Assembly (NCBI GenBank): GCA_007844125.1
Contig: CM017568.1
Span: 3,196,547 to 3,260,546, forward strand
Length of the DNA: 64,000 bases
Source: Sinonovacula constricta
Lineage: Eukaryota > Mollusca > Bivalvia > Cardiida > Solecurtidae
Direction of reading: 5' to 3'
Position 1 is the stretch's first letter. The number at the start of each line of letters is the position of its first letter. The position numbers were made by a program, and so were the translations under genes. The notes beneath the pieces are model-generated. The model saw only the letters and a list, made by a program, of their open reading frames with translations. It was not told where the DNA came from and did not search any database. This document shows, one piece after another, positions 25,741 through 40,078 of this stretch.

Positions 25741-28700
25741 TCTTAGAGAATCCCCGACAAGAATGATCTACACCCCAACAAGACCCGTCACTTAGATATG
25801 TAAATAGGTACTGAAGTCGCAGAACAAGATGGTTAAGACGAGTTTGGTTTTATTGGACGCAATATTATCTCTTTCTAAGATTGAAATTTCCGACTTAAAG
25901 GAATCATGTCAACGCACTTAAGAATTCCGCACTTCTTGAAATAAAAATTCAGATATTAAAATTTCTATTCAATGAATCATCTATCTAACAGACAATGTTT
26001 TGTTTTCGTTATCTATGTCACAGCGGAAATACACAATAATACATTACCCTTTAGGATAGGTAGATAACTCGCTTTAAAGTACAGAAATAATAAAATAAGC
26101 GTCCATTTTGCCTTGTATCTTAACAGTAAGAAAATAGAGCATCACAAACTGTATCATATACATGTATTTAGGCTTCATACAACGTATTTTAATATCTATA
26201 AAAATCGAGACATTTAGAGTACAAATTCTTAATCTGTTTAATCGATCGATATAACAAAGACACTCAGAAAGTATATTACTGCAATGGACAGTTTATCCAA
26301 GATTAAAGGATGAATAAAGTACACGAGCTACAAGATGCATTTGAAATGTTGAAAGAATTAAACGCACATTAAGTAATAAAACAGTAATAACCTAAAACAT
26401 ATATGGAACATTCACCAATGTTGTGTTTTCCAATAGCCATGAGGCATATTTAATGGAGTTGCAGAACTGGAAGAGACTTTACTTATAACTTATCAAGACG
26501 CATTTTTACACAGTACATAAGTCTTCATCTAGTACAAATACTTGGTGAACGTGATTGTTTTCATGAAATAAAGTGTGTAAGTGAACGTTTAAGTCTTCAT
26601 GTAACCTTCTAAAAATGCTAAGATCTTCATAGATTTTATATAGAAACTAACGTTGTATACAAAAAAAAAATAATAGTTACTCAAGTCATCAGTATCGTAG
26701 TCATCAGGCATTGAATTGATTGAGTCTTCCTACATATATACACAAGACAAATGATACAACCAACATCGTACCGACTTTGAAATCCATAATGGAAACACAA
26801 AGCAGGCTACCAATGTCTTCTCCTCACATTAATACGAAATGAATTTAATCTTATAATAAGAATTACTCGCAGGAAACAGATCTGATTACTTCTTAACATG
26901 AAATAATTTCCAATCTTAACAAAGTAGAGAACGTTCAGCAAAAAACAATATTAGTCATAAATATTTAGTTTGTTTTATTCATTTATGAATAGCTTGACAC
27001 TAGAAACCATAAGTCCAAGTTATAATTTACAATATCAGTATTTACAAATCTCTTTTAAGAACTACATATAATATCGATTTGTAGTTGTCTTCTTCGCGAA
27101 GGTTTTAATACAACTAATTGTGATAAATAACATGAAAATATAGCAAGTTCCCTATGAAAATATATTTCAGGTAGGTATTTTAAAAATTGAAATAACACAA
27201 GACAAAGCAAAGCAAAGTAAGTAAAAGCAAAGTTCATTTCATACAGGTGTCTAAGAAAATGCTTTCAATTCTACTCAAGAATGTTAGCAAAATGCTACAT
27301 GCACATTGTTAATCTAGCAAACTCATTAAAAGACAGATCGTTGATTGTATTAAAGACATATTTCTTTTGTGGTACCTACCTTTGCTGCAGACATAGCGCT
27401 CAATATTGGAACAGATAAAACATACAATAGAACGCAAATTTTTTATCAGGAAATCAAAATTCAAAATTTATCAGGAAAACGTGCATCAATTTTTAGTAGA
27501 ATGCGAATAATAAAGGTGTGTCCGTAGTTTAACAAAATATTAGTGTCATTAAAACATACATAACATTCGATTGATTTTTATCATACTGGCGTCCTAAACT
27601 GTAAAACGTACCGCATAGTTTAACAAAATGCTAATGAATGACCATTTGCTTGCTTTTAAATGTGTACAGTCAAATTCTAAAATCACAAAACTACAAGAAC
27701 GTTTCGACATTATCAAACTAATTGAGTGTGTTGGAATCCATACATTTGCAATATGCCGTTGGGCATTATTGGAGCTCTTTCAATAGCATTACTATTAGAG
27801 AATAAACTATCAATCAATACATCCATTCCCACAATCCTGTCATTTCCAAATTTAAGAAAGTCCTTGAATAGATTTGTCTCAAACAGATTGCAGAGAGATT
27901 CTTGAGATTATAAATAACAGTACTTTATTTCGATAAAGAGCAACAAATGCATGGCAAAAGATATGAACCAGATACAGTCAAATATATGACCATAATAGAT
28001 AAAAACTCAACGCAAACAAGGTTATTCAATGTATTTTTATCTTTTGTTGTAGAGAAAGATGTAAATGATCACAAGACATTCAATTCAGTATTCAGTATTT
28101 GTGCGCATTTAAGTTTTCGATATTCAAGAAATATGTGATACTTGGTCAGTTTTTGCTAGTTATTATATGTTTCCAATGATCCACCAGAGTGAGTGAATTT
28201 TCTTATTACTGATGACTGTTTGTTCTTAAGTCAGTCCTTATTTTACCCTGAAAAGATACCATTCGATATTCTAAATGGATACAAAGATGATCTGGCATGA
28301 GTTGAATATTGAAAATAATAGTCAGATGAAACAATCTAAAACGAGGATCTGTACAACTAGTTTACTATTTTCAGTATTTAATTAACCCGATTGTTGGATT
28401 CTCTTTATAACATAACCTTTAAATAAAATATAGCTTTAAATTGAAACTTTCGGTGGAACCTGCGGCAAAGTGGGAAAAGATGTCAGGTTAACAAGGATTT
28501 GTGACTCGATAAATATCTAATAGGTTATCGCTAATAACCAAGGGTGTTACTTAACGAATACACTTATATGCATTTTACGTTTATCCGTTGTTACATCAAA
28601 GTTAAGTAATTAATGCCGAACTAGTAAATATCTGTATATACTCTATGCCTTGTATCTGAGTACCTGCTGAGTCCTTGAAATCCCTCGATTTTACATACTT

Positions 28701-30032
28701 ACAATTATACTCACAATTCATGCAGACTTAATGTTCGTGTTTCTATATCCTTGTAGTGTTACATGAACATAACAACCACACGTGCGAGAAACAGCAATAT
28801 AGTTAGCGGTTAAGTCAGTGTTGTGGCCATCTCGGAGATAACGACATGAATATGGCGGCGATGATTTATTCATGCATTGCCTTTGTAGATAAGTTCTGAT
28901 TGCCTTAAACTAGTTTCAGTTTTAATAAATGGGAACATATAGGGGCGTGTAGTAATAAGTGAATTACAATACATAATGCATGACACTATACGTTTATTAC
29001 ACTGGCCATTATTTGATTGTTTCCTTACAAACAATTTAAACCTGAAGCCTTTATAATGTGTGGCTATATCCGACGTTTTGATAAATATAACAAATATTTT
29101 AAGATAAATGGTTTTAATAAAATATGTAATTATTTTCTACATTTTCTGACGTTTTATCATAAGTTTTGACATACTACATTTAAAACGTTTTACTATTTTC
29201 AACAAATAAGTAAAATATGCATTCTGAAAACAAAGTCCGGTAGGCCATCTTGAAAATAGCGGCATTCTTTGATCCTTGGCTGGCCTACAGTAATTTTCTA
29301 TTTAGCATGTCCATGCAAAAAAGCGAGTTTGCATCACAAATGGCATGATTTTATCTGCCTAGCTAATGTAGAGTTCAATCGTTATAATACAGGGAGAATT
29401 AACTGTTTATTTACTTAAAAATATATTTATATTTTGAAAGTTGGTTTTAGAAGAAGTACCAGAAGCCACGGCCAGTTTTACTTTATATGTGTACCTCTGT
29501 CTGGTGTCAATTATCATTTGTCTACAGAAAGCACTTTTGCTGCCTTAAATCATTTTAAATTTAAAATACTTGACTTTATATTCATAGTTCAGCTACATTT
29601 TGTAATGTCTCAACATTCAATACACTATTTGATGGTGGAGCAGCAAATGCGGTTTACATAAAACAGAGTGAACAGTTGAAACGTGGCTACAAAAGGTTGT
29701 TGATTGAAAGTAATTTGCATTTAGAATTATTAAGAACAAATGATATTCATTACCGAGTCATAAAATGGTAACATTAAAAATGCAGCAACAAAATCAGGTT
29801 TTACATGCAAAACAAGAGATCTCATAGAAATGCCATTTTCACGGTTATACAAAAACAAAATATTTGCATAAAATAGGCGTGTGACGAGTTGTATTTGTTG
29901 AAAGAGTGATTTGATGGATAATTTTGAAATGCTAATGGACTACTTGTAAAATTATATTGACGAAAACTAACTAAATTTGTATTTTCTATTTACGTAGACA
30001 GCTTATCTGGTTGTTTTATCATTCTTGTTTAG

Positions 30033-30255
30033 GGTGGCCCTTGGCGTAGTGGTATTGTCGCGGACTGTGACTGCTTGCCTTACACCGCTTGGGTTCAAGT
30101 CCCGGTAGGGGCGGGGTGAGGGGTGCTGAATGTGGAAAGGCCTTCCACCTGACCTGCAGTGCGCTGGTGGTCTTCCTTCACTTAAACAGCTGGAAGACGC
30201 TATAATGACCATAATTGAGTTGATGCGTTGTATTTCTAAAAACACAAACAAAACA
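30033..30255 (+). mobile_element. tRNA-derived SINE, best copy of family 1
   Basis: The 5' part has a pol III A box (TTGGCGTAGTGG, about 30041) and B box (GGGTTCAAGTCCC, 30091-30103). The body contains GAATGTGGAAAGGCCTTCCA and ends in an A-rich tail near 30240. Two further copies occur at 390-520 and 54035-54225. The 101-residue minus-strand frame across it is not a gene. Confidence 0.8.
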
Positions 30256-30654
30256 TTCTGGTTTGAAAGTGGCGTTTCATCAACATATCTGGAGTACAAA
30301 TAATGCAAGCATGGCTAATGGGCCAATTATGTATATTGGAGGATAAACACTAAATAAATATCATAAATAAACACTTTAATAAGGTTTAAGAGTACAATCA
30401 CTCAGTATGTTATCAGAAAATAAAAACTCAGCACGTAACTACGAGAATAAATTGCCTCCATATGAAATAAAAAATAAAAATATATGCCCGATAGCAAATT
30501 GTCAATTCCTTTGCAATATTCCTGTAAGGCAAACATAAAACTTGGCCCAATAGTCATTTGAAAGGAAGCTTGACAAATTTGGATGCTGTATTAGCATAGC
30601 TGTATATGTCTTTATTCCCGTTTATTCAATTAAGTTTAAGGCCCCATAGCCGTT

Positions 30655-31000
30655 GTTCAAGCCGGCTTCTTTGGTTTTGCCTTCCATGTCAAGGCTTGCT
30701 GGATTTGAGTGATGTCATTGGGTGATTGTTTCTTTAAAATGGCATGCAGAAAGATGCCGTTTGATCTTGTTATGTCGACCCTTGGAAGGTTTGTGTCATT
30801 TGTCCTTTAGTAGCAAAGTTGTTCCAGATACGACCACTTTCCAGCAAAGTATGCATTGATCGTATACAGCGGACGAAAAGCATGATCCAAGTTCCTTCAG
30901 GTTTGCTTTCGTAGCAAATATAAGTATCATTTCATATTTTTCTTCCGTTAGCAACAAATTCTTCTCACCACTTAAAGGTGGTAGCTGAGAGTTTGCCTAT
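30655..31000 (-). pseudogene. Coding-like debris, family unknown
   Basis: The minus strand shows adjoining frames with protein-like composition. One is LLTEEKYEMILIFATKANLK, continuing through SSAVYDQCILCWK to a stop. After a frame change another reads RVDITRSNGIFLHAILKKQS, continuing to LTWKAKPKKPA and a stop. No splice signals, start or neighbours support a gene. It may be an old retrocopy or transposon fragment. I do not recognise the family. Confidence 0.3.
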
Positions 31001-31110
31001 ATCAATACAAATAACTATATCGAATCACTGTCTGGGGGAATAGTTGCATATTTTTTGTATAAGTCCATACTTTAGTCTTAATAAATACGATTTTGAAAAC
31101 AAAATGAATT
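30972..31110. repeat. Dispersed repeat, family 4 (copy 1)
   Basis: Begins TTAAAGGTGGTAGCTGAGAG and shares spaced identities with 52382-52520, including a TATCAATAC-like block and a terminal ACGATTTT. Confidence 0.55.
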
Positions 31111-32910
31111 ATTAAACAGAACTAATCGCGAAAAAAATCAATCTGATTCTGTATTCTTTCCAATTGTATAAAAAGCTTCAATAGTGTTATTTACCAAAGA
31201 AAGATATCGACATCAGACATCTTGGACGACTATATCACGTGATTTTAAATAGTTATCTTTGCAGTCTGGCTCAAAAAGGAAATACTTGTTCGCAATGACG
31301 AGTGGTGATTTATGTTCTAGTTTTCACACAAATCTAAGACATCAATAATATCTCCTTTTTTGTAGATTACATATGCGGCGAGACTTTGGCAGCATAAGGT
31401 ACATCTTCCGGTGTCGACGGCAAAGTGATAATATGACCTTGTATATAATAAAGGCAACTACGCTACAAGCTCATATATGCCACCATATTCCGTAAATGTA
31501 TAATTGACTTAGCAGATACTCGACAAAATACATACAAGTGTAGGTCTTGCGAAGTCTCAGCATTTCTTGTGAATGTTAATCTAGTGGGTTTCGCTGGTTC
31601 AACGCAAATCACTCCTGTTGTTATGCTTTCCGTTGCTGTCATATTATTGTTGGGCTGATTTCGGAGCATAAATGTAAACATTACTCAAAGGCCTGTCATT
31701 TCTCCTGTTATATATTCCATTGTTGTGTATCAACCGCCACTTCTATTTTTAGATAAAATTAAAGCATCAAGCATCAAACTGTAGGAGTTTCTATTCTAAT
31801 GACAGAAATGAATTATATACTGCTTTGACCGTGTAAGTATGTTAACTTTATCCTCCCTTCTACCCAAAGCCACAATACAGAAGCATTCAATTCAACGCAT
31901 CACGATATCTTGACGATATTCTTACTATAGATACTTTTAACCAATCAAGATGAAAGTGATAATAATGTTCTAACAATTACTGCAATGTAAAGGATTATTT
32001 AAATTTAAAAGTAAAAAAGGCCAATTTATATTACGTCAAAATTTTGTTCATTAAAGCAAGGACTCAAATAAAACATTTAATTTCAAATGACAATTAATAT
32101 TAACAACATAGCTATATAGGTAACAAAAGAATTAAAGTGGATTTAGAGAAGATTTTACCACCTATACACAACTTTCACTTTTTTCAGTCTAATTTTAGAG
32201 CACCATACACATTGTAGGCTAATTTAACACACCCTGTCAGAACATCTAGAAAATTTGGTATAAATGCTTATAAAACATAGATTTTCTATATAAAAAAAAC
32301 TGCAATGAGTGCGCCTGCCTATAAATATGTTTTGAGTAATGCCTCGGGGTCTCACAAAGACATTACAGTTCTTGTCTTTCGCTTGTTTTATAGTTCATGC
32401 AAATATGCTGTTCAGCATCTTATTTTTATTAGTTCGGTTTGGAAGGATATGCAATTTATTTTTCCGATAATAATGCCCTTTTGACCTAATTCTTTTTCAT
32501 TCATGTCTTAAATGCTTTCGAAATTGTACTAACTTGTTTTGTTGCAGGAACGTGGTTGTTATAGTTTCATGTGGCGGGCAATGCTCATAAAAGTTTTGAT
32601 GTATACATGTCACGTTATCTTGCCATTTTGAAATTGGTTTAATAATGCCTTATGCGTTTGGACCACTATTCAGTCTTGCTCAAAAAAGTGATATGTATTT
32701 TAAATCTGATCGTTATGGTTATCCTTTTGGCAATCGCTTTGGACTGGCAAAAAATATGCCTAAATAGGGTTTAAAATGTGTAAATAAAGCTTCAAGTATG
32801 TATGTTCACATAATGTGTTATACGCTACATGTACACGTACCTCACATTCTACAAATCATCTTTCCTTTTAGTGTGATACGCGTAAAAACGTTTAGGTAGA
32901 GAACCTATGG

Positions 32911-32935
32911 TTATATATATATATATATATATATC
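32911..32935. repeat. AT dinucleotide run
   Basis: About twelve AT units; a similar short run lies at 21657-21673. Confidence 0.9.
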
Positions 32936-34859
32936 AAGTACCGCTTAATCTTGATGAAGTTGCTATAATCTGATATACTTAAAACGTTTAACGTTCCATT
33001 TTGTAGTGTTACAGTTGCAGACTCCGAAGCTAGTTTGTGACCATTATATAATCCTATGATCATATTATATATTTTTTCTCTTTGTGTGTACAAGTCAACG
33101 CACAAATTTAAAAATGGTAATATTCTGTCTTTATATAATTAAGTTACTTCTGCTACGTTATAGTATACAAATCAATGTTTACACTTAATTGTATATGCTA
33201 TTTGGTTATTATAGTTCACGTTTCTCAATATAGGCGTGCTGTTGTTTGCATATAATGGCCTTTAAAACAAAAAGAAATAAAACTGACATTGTTTTTCAAT
33301 AGCTGCCAGAACAAAATTGCAAGAAGTTTACGTTTACACATGGCTCGTTGTTTTGCGTCTGGTTTTGCGCAATTATATATTGCAATTTTATTTATTCAGA
33401 AACAGGCTCGTCGCCTTCAGATATCGACTTTTCTATTTTGATTGCAGTTTTTGTCAAGTCGACAGAGTTGCAATAGAAACTACTGGTTTGTTTAGACTTG
33501 GGGAACAAAAATATTCTGTAAACATTCTGTACATGACGGACGAAATGTGATGAATTCATGTGCATTTGTTTCGACGATTTCCTTCCAGAGGTTACAAACT
33601 GCAAACGTTAAATCCGTTTATTTACCTACTTTAGGTCATGATATGACCAGCTCAGACAATTAAGTCACTGTTCTGAATAACATTATGAATTTTAATGTTT
33701 GCTGTTAGAATATATTTCAATATTGTCATAAAATCATCTTGGACATGTATTGATAGTTTCGACTTTCTGTCGTAAATACTATTGATCACTTTTCCTATTT
33801 TGATTATTTCCACGCCAAATAAGGGTAAGAATATCAGCACTAGAAATGTCACTTGGTACGTTTTTCTTCATTAAAACGAATGGCCGACATCTACATTGAA
33901 GTAAGGTTGATTTATTTTCACGTCGCTTACTGCTGTCTTCTATTTGCCTTTGACAGAAACACAATGAAAACAGACGCGATTAAAATAAGATTGAATCTTG
34001 GATCTTTGTTTGACTGGTGTAAAGTTCAAGCGCGTGATGTTATAACTATGTCTAGCTATCATGGCCAAACGTGGCTAATGCATTTCGATTTCTATACTAG
34101 TATTATTAGTGGAATTAGCGAATGATTGGGTGTTGATGTCGTTTAAGTCTTGTCAGGTGAGGGGCTTAAATTTGTTATAGGTGCTGACAACCATACGCTG
34201 ACTTGTTTTCTAGTTATTTCTCTTTACGTTGTTTAAATCAAATTCTTGGTCAGCGCTATGAAATTACATCCAAACACAAAATCTCTGTTTTAATAAGCTA
34301 CTAATGCTTGGTTAATAATGTCTTTTCTGTAATCAACTTTATTTGATAGTAAAGAAGCGGAAGAGATTTTGCGTAAATGAGTCTACAATACACACAACAT
34401 GTTGTTGTTTTTCACGGAACTTAAGCAACGTTTCAACGTTCAATTATGAAGAAACGTGCGAAATTCATTCTTCCTTCTAAAATATGAAAGATGAAAACCA
34501 TTTTAAAAATAAATCATATGTTGCTTACTGAAACAACAGTAGGAGTTAGAATGTTTACTTGTTTCAACAATTATTTTACCATTTCCAGGAATCATTTTTT
34601 GTCCGTTGGAAGACAATAAACATTGTATTTTATTTCGATTACGCCTTTTTAACGACGGATTACTCAAAATACAACCGATCGACAAGATGGAAACTCCCGC
34701 TGCCGTGAGTTACTAGTCGCTTTATAAGTCGGAGAATGAACTGGTTACCTATAAACGTCTCTGTAACCTTAGAAACTTTACCGGAACCCATCTGTGGTGT
34801 CTGTGATCAGAAGCTTATATCGTAATTTGCACACAAGTGTCTTTTGTTTGTTCGTTCGT

Positions 34860-34905
34860 TATTTCGTGTGTTTGTTTTTTTTGTTGTTGTTGTTGTTGTT
34901 TTTTT
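34860..34905. repeat. GTT trinucleotide tract
   Basis: TTTG units followed by about six GTT units and a T run. Confidence 0.85.
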
Positions 34906-35374
34906 ATATGAACGTTTCGTCTCATCTCTTTAGTATTATCATTTTGTATTTTGCAATGGACATAAAATGTCAAAGTTACATCACTTATGCTTATACTGGC
35001 GACAGAATCGTTGTATGTATTTAACTGACATCTGACAAGAGTTTGAGACAATATTATTAAAGAAAACGGCAAGGATGAAGTAGCTTCAATGTGATTGGCT
35101 ATATTAACTCGAGCAGAGCAAAATCGAATATTGTTACATGTAGCATGCATGCGATTCATTTCGAAATGACTGGATACTTATTATTTAAGCCACTGTGCAT
35201 CAGTACGGTTGACTAATACGTAACATTTATTTTAACATATTCATTGCTACCAAAGGTCTTAAAATAAATTTCGTTCAAGTTTAGTCGACAGAGCATAACA
35301 TACATTATCGCTTCATTTTAGCAGGTCTGTTTGTGTGCAATACACTATGTAGCTCGGAAATGATTACTACATTT

Positions 35375-35885
35375 TACCGCCTTCTCGAGTTACCAAGACA
35401 AATGGCGCTCGACACGTCTTTCTTGACAACATCCAGAGCGGCCCTAGCTATTAGCAGAGATCCGCTTGTCTATGCTGATTAAGCCAACTACAAAATCGTA
35501 TGTTGTCCTGATGGACAGTAGCTTATAGCAAACATATTGCCCAATTGGCGCACATTCAACTAAAGTCTCCAGAGAAATTAACTGAAATCAACCAAAACTA
35601 AACGGCTTTAAGGGATTGGTTATCAATAACGTGTCCGTAGAGAGTGAGTATATTTGACGTTTCCACAAATTACCCCGTCTCCGTTCTTGTCCCGCATACT
35701 TATTGGTTCAGGCGAGAAAGCTTCCGGCCCACATCTAATCTGGCGCCGTTCAGAAGAGAACAGTCCATTTCAGCTCGATGGTCATTTGGGGACGAAATTG
35801 CTCGTTGTTCATTATAATGGCGAAACGTTGGCACGTCTGCCCTTTTTCTGTAGTTATCACTTTGGCACCGTTTGTCTCAGTGTTT
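35375..35885 (+). pseudogene. Inverted decayed copy of the 20019-20556 exon
   Basis: Plus-strand sequence aligns over about 500 bases with the minus-strand exon at 20 kb. It includes a nearly identical run around STNYPVSVL and the block GHLGTKLLVVHYNGE. Relative to the 20-kb exon it has a 4-base expansion near 35645 that introduces a TGA in the upstream frame. The 3' border lacks a donor (TTCTG|TAGTTA). It lies in the opposite orientation to the other copies, so duplication here was not simple tandem duplication. Confidence 0.75.
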
Positions 35886-36797
35886 GTAAGATGAATGATA
35901 TAGTGTAACAGGTTTGTCAGGCACTTTATATCCAATAAAGCTTAGATAAAACGGTGTCTATGTGTATCAAATAACAAGTTTGTATCAATTAAAGTAGTTT
36001 CTCTGAATGTTTTGTTAAATGCTCCATACTGCTTATAAATATTGAGTATGTGAATTGTTCACAAGTGAAGCAAGTCGTGTTTATCATTCGGCATGCACCT
36101 AATTCACTATTTATACTGCATTGTTCCGTTTTTACCGTCTTCTCTCATATATGTACCCATTTTTATCACATGTATTGTCTTACATGTTATACATTGCACA
36201 TGACAGGATGTAAATACTAAGAGTATACTTATCTTTTCCTTCAAAATTTACTTCTTCCAGTTATTAGCAAAATAGTTTACGAGTAGCCAATGGTTAATAA
36301 GAACAAGTATATTTTGATAAACACAGAATATTTTCATTTTTAAAATCCACTTTGTTACTCATACATCTAAATGCTAATACAAGCCTAATCATTTTTAAAT
36401 TAACGGTTGGTAGAATTTAACGATTCCCCTTCTAAACGGACATTGAAACAATTAAATTCAAATGGCTTCACCTTCTCTTAAACAACAACAGCTGGTTGTC
36501 CATACTTCTTGTGATATAACAATTAAACAATTAATTTTTCTGTGTTTTCTGTTGTGGTCAGGTCTGATGTCAGGGTCTACACCACAGTACCTATGCATGT
36601 CTGGACAATTCCAAAAGCCATTAAGAACACATCGTAAAAATGTACTTATGAAAGTTCTCCCTGTGTTGTTACGTTGTTTTCATATAATTATGGATTTCTT
36701 TGTAAGTTGAATGTACCATGTTAGAGGGAATTAACTGTTATCTTAGGATGAAATGTGGAACCCTTCTTGATGTCCTGTAGTTTACACATCATAAATT

Positions 36798-37350
36798 GTC
36801 TAGACCCGCTGTTTTGGTTCGAATATTGAATATTCATGAGATCTTTTATTGCTGACTTAATTATTATTTACAGTTCTATTCTGACAAGTTTATTGAGGAT
36901 GGCGAATTAAAGATGTTAGGTAATTATCCGTTGCATCTCTCTTTAGATGAATAACCCGTAAAGCCGCTTATTTGCGGCCGCAATCAAATGATACGGCCTT
37001 AATCAAATTAACTGAATTTTTGCCTCAGTGATTAAGCGAGATAATATTAATTTTACATTATTTGAATTATTTGATTAGCTTACAGTCTTTGAAGTGTTTC
37101 CATAACAACAGATCATTATATGAACACTTTAAAGCCTCTGTAGATTCAGTTTTATTGTCACCTCACTTTACAACTTTTAGTGTTAATAATATATATGCTG
37201 TCTAGACCGGCTGTGTTTTGCGTCATATTGAATATTCATGATATGTATTGCTTCATATTTAATTACTGGCTTAATCATTGTTTATGGATATTTTTGGCTG
37301 TCATACATTTATCAAGGATGTTGGAGAAACGATTTTTAGGTAATTATCTC
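36798..37350. repeat. Diverged ~130-150-bp duplication, about 400 bp apart
   Basis: 36798-36930 and 37200-37350 share GTCTAGACC, ATATTGAATATTCATGA, a TTATTTA-rich middle and TTAGGTAATTATC at the end. The 137-residue plus frame at 37180-37593 overlaps this and shows no protein-like features. Confidence 0.6.
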
Positions 37351-37849
37351 TTGCTGCGGCGACGCTTTGTCGTTGATTTAGAACATTTTTATTATTATTA
37401 TTTAACAGTTTATGTATTTTTCTTGACTCTGAAGAATGGCTTACCACAATCAGTGATGAAATGTCGCATCATTTTTGCAAGAATTGTTTTATCTGTCAGG
37501 CAAATTTTTCAGTGTCTATTATTTGTTATTTGTTTTGGTTTGTATGAAATACTAAAACCGACAGTTCCTAAACTGCTCGTCAAGCCTTTTTAAAATAATA
37601 ACAGTTGATTTAATCAGGGAGTGGGCGTGTAAACCACATGATGAAAGGTGGACCTACTTTACAGGAAAAAAACACGTGTTTGTTTTTGCACTTGACACTT
37701 CTTCAGGTTGAGGTAAGAGTAGAAATTGTCAAACTATCTATAGGCGACGAAGTAACATACAAAATTTGTAACAATCCATTATGTTTAAAGTATGTATGAA
37801 GCAATGCGTATAATATATTTATTCACCATACAACTTGAAAAAAGTAAAT

Positions 37850-37932
37850 ATTTGTGTGTGTTTGTGTGTGCGTTTTTATTTTGTTTTGTTGATGCTGTTG
37901 TGTTGTTGTTGTTTTTTTTTTTGCTTTTATTT
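37850..37932. repeat. GT/TTG low-complexity tract
   Basis: TTTGTGTGTG runs, TTGTTG units and a T11 run; the overlapping frames on both strands are artefacts. Confidence 0.8.
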
Positions 37933-38162
37933 TAGAAAAACATCGCAAGGGCACATATATGGTCAACCAGCAGCGCTCGACTGTTTGCTTTCTTCTAAAA
38001 TATTCATGAATTCGGTCAAGACACTTAAACAATAGTGATACATTTTAACTTAAACAGCACTGGTGATGCTACCTTTGCTATATGCCAATAAAATCATTAA
38101 ATTATTGAAAATTGAGCTGGTAAAATGAAACGATTTTACTATATGTGATATGACATTCCGTT

Positions 38163-38330
38163 TGGCTACACCTGAGCGCATTGCTCTTAAGATACTCGTT
38201 ACATTGGTTCGGATTCGACTTTAAACAAGGCTTGCTGGATAAAAAGCACATAAACACAGGCATCGACCTTCAACTTGCTGTGTCGGTGCGAGCTATCCAA
38301 AATCCAAACCACAGCCAATTAGACCGTGTT
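38163..38330 (+). mobile_element. Possible degenerate SINE
   Basis: A GC-richer stretch with a B-box-like GGTTCGGATTC (about 38206). No clear A box and no second copy in this window. Confidence 0.2.
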
Positions 38331-38469
38331 TGTTTTTTTTTCAAAAGAACTTAGAAAGACACAGTGCACGGCTTTTTTTGTAATACCATAATAATTTTAA
38401 CAGCGAAACATGAGGAATGTCAATTGTTAGAAAACACATGAAAATAATAAAAAAGTAAGCGTCATGTTG

Positions 38470-38532
38470 TGTTGTTTTTGTTTGTTTGTATTTGTTTGTT
38501 TGTTTGTTTGTTTGTTTGTTTTTGTTTTGAGG
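38470..38532. repeat. TTTG microsatellite
   Basis: About ten TTTG units with one TATT interruption. Confidence 0.9.
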
Positions 38533-40078
38533 GGTGGGGTCTTTTTATATAATACCAAATCAAAATTTATGCATGTATGTATTATACAGCATTATCGAAT
38601 AGACGTGAATATCGTCAAGAACTTGCAACATATATTATATGATGGTTACAAGCGCATCGTATTAAACACCAAGTATTAACTTGTAGCTGATCTGGGTATG
38701 CCCTTCTTGCAGGGCACTTCTCCAGATTGTCCAGCTAAGATTTCACCCGCATTGCTTGTCATTTCTCAATTGGGATACGGTGATATCGGCCAGCATGTAT
38801 ACCTCCCCACACTGACAGTTTTCAATATCGTTGTGAGACAAATTGAAAACAAGTAAATCTTAATAATAAAAAAATTATTGTCATTTTGTTTAATTGATTA
38901 TACACCGTAACTGACTGTCAAAATATCAACACGTCACATCTAATTAACAACTTCAACCAATCAATTAACGCCCAATATCGATGTTACTTACCTCCCTTTG
39001 CAGTGTGGCTATTGACAATACACAATGGCCGATCGGTGACGTGATCAGGCAACGGAAAAGATGTATGAATACAGCATTAAAATTGTATGTTAGAATAATG
39101 CCGATACTTTGATTAATGCAAATGTATTATCGGAGGAGGTTTTTACATTAAAAGATATAAGGAGATATCGTGATCGACCGACTTTGAACCATGCATCTGC
39201 TTCGGACAACACAAGTTTAAATAACCGAGGTTTGATTGTATCTTAACATCAAACGTAAGAAAACTTAAGAATTATATTTGTTTTTATATTTGGATAAAGA
39301 GAGCACCGTAAAACATGTTTTACATATTTCAAAAGAAATTGCTGGTCCGACTCGCAGATAGTTTTTCAAGCACATTTTTTTATATAATATTGACTTATCG
39401 CACAAAAAAGTCTGCAAGTGGCCCTACTTTCAATTTCAAAATTTATTTTTAATCAATGCCTTTATATGTTGTTTGTTTATTTGAGACTAATTGACAGATG
39501 TTGGCATTATGTCTGCAGAAAACCAAGCATGTGTAATTAAACCTCTTGCTGATATGAACATATAACAAGGTCCCATAAGCACTGAAACTCAAAGTTTGGG
39601 CAAAACTTCATTAAAATACCTATCTGTTGGAATTGAAGCTGTGTTTATTGATATGACCAACTCGTAAAATAATGTATTCAATTTGAACAACGGTGTCTTG
39701 TTATGTGTTAAAAGTACAGTCCAATTTTGCCTAGTCAGAATGGCAACTCTTGTGTGGCAATTCAGCCTTTGTCAACTGTGTACAATGACCGATACTTTAA
39801 ACTTCCTGATCATTATAATTCATACTCATTACAATTATATACTAAAACATAAAACACAAGTCTAAATCAGTAATTTCGTATCTGCACTCGTTGAATAAAA
39901 TCCTTTCAAGTTGTTGTTAAGCGACACGAAATAAGCGTATTTCGTTATGCAAAACCATTCAAATTTGCCTGCTTAATAAAGGTAAGATACAATGTATGTC
40001 TAATGAGTAACCAGTACGTAGTCACAATGCCTCATTTATATGACAAATGACTGTTGCAAATGGTGCTACAATGCCTAC

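Larger units (their letters stand above)
22510..30030. other. Gene-poor stretch upstream of the membrane glycoprotein
   Basis: The promoter and first exon of the minus-strand gene should lie here, but I could not identify them. Otherwise only the SINE-like fragment at 25018 and the small repeat at 25671. Confidence 0.5.
31110..35370. other. Non-coding stretch
   Basis: AT-rich with an AT run and a GTT tract; opposite-strand frames at 33317-33604 overlap and neither is protein-like. Confidence 0.6.

Noticed and set aside
37180..37593. 137-codon plus-strand frame
   Set aside because: Overlaps a diverged DNA duplication, rich in Leu/Phe/Tyr from T-rich DNA, with no domain.
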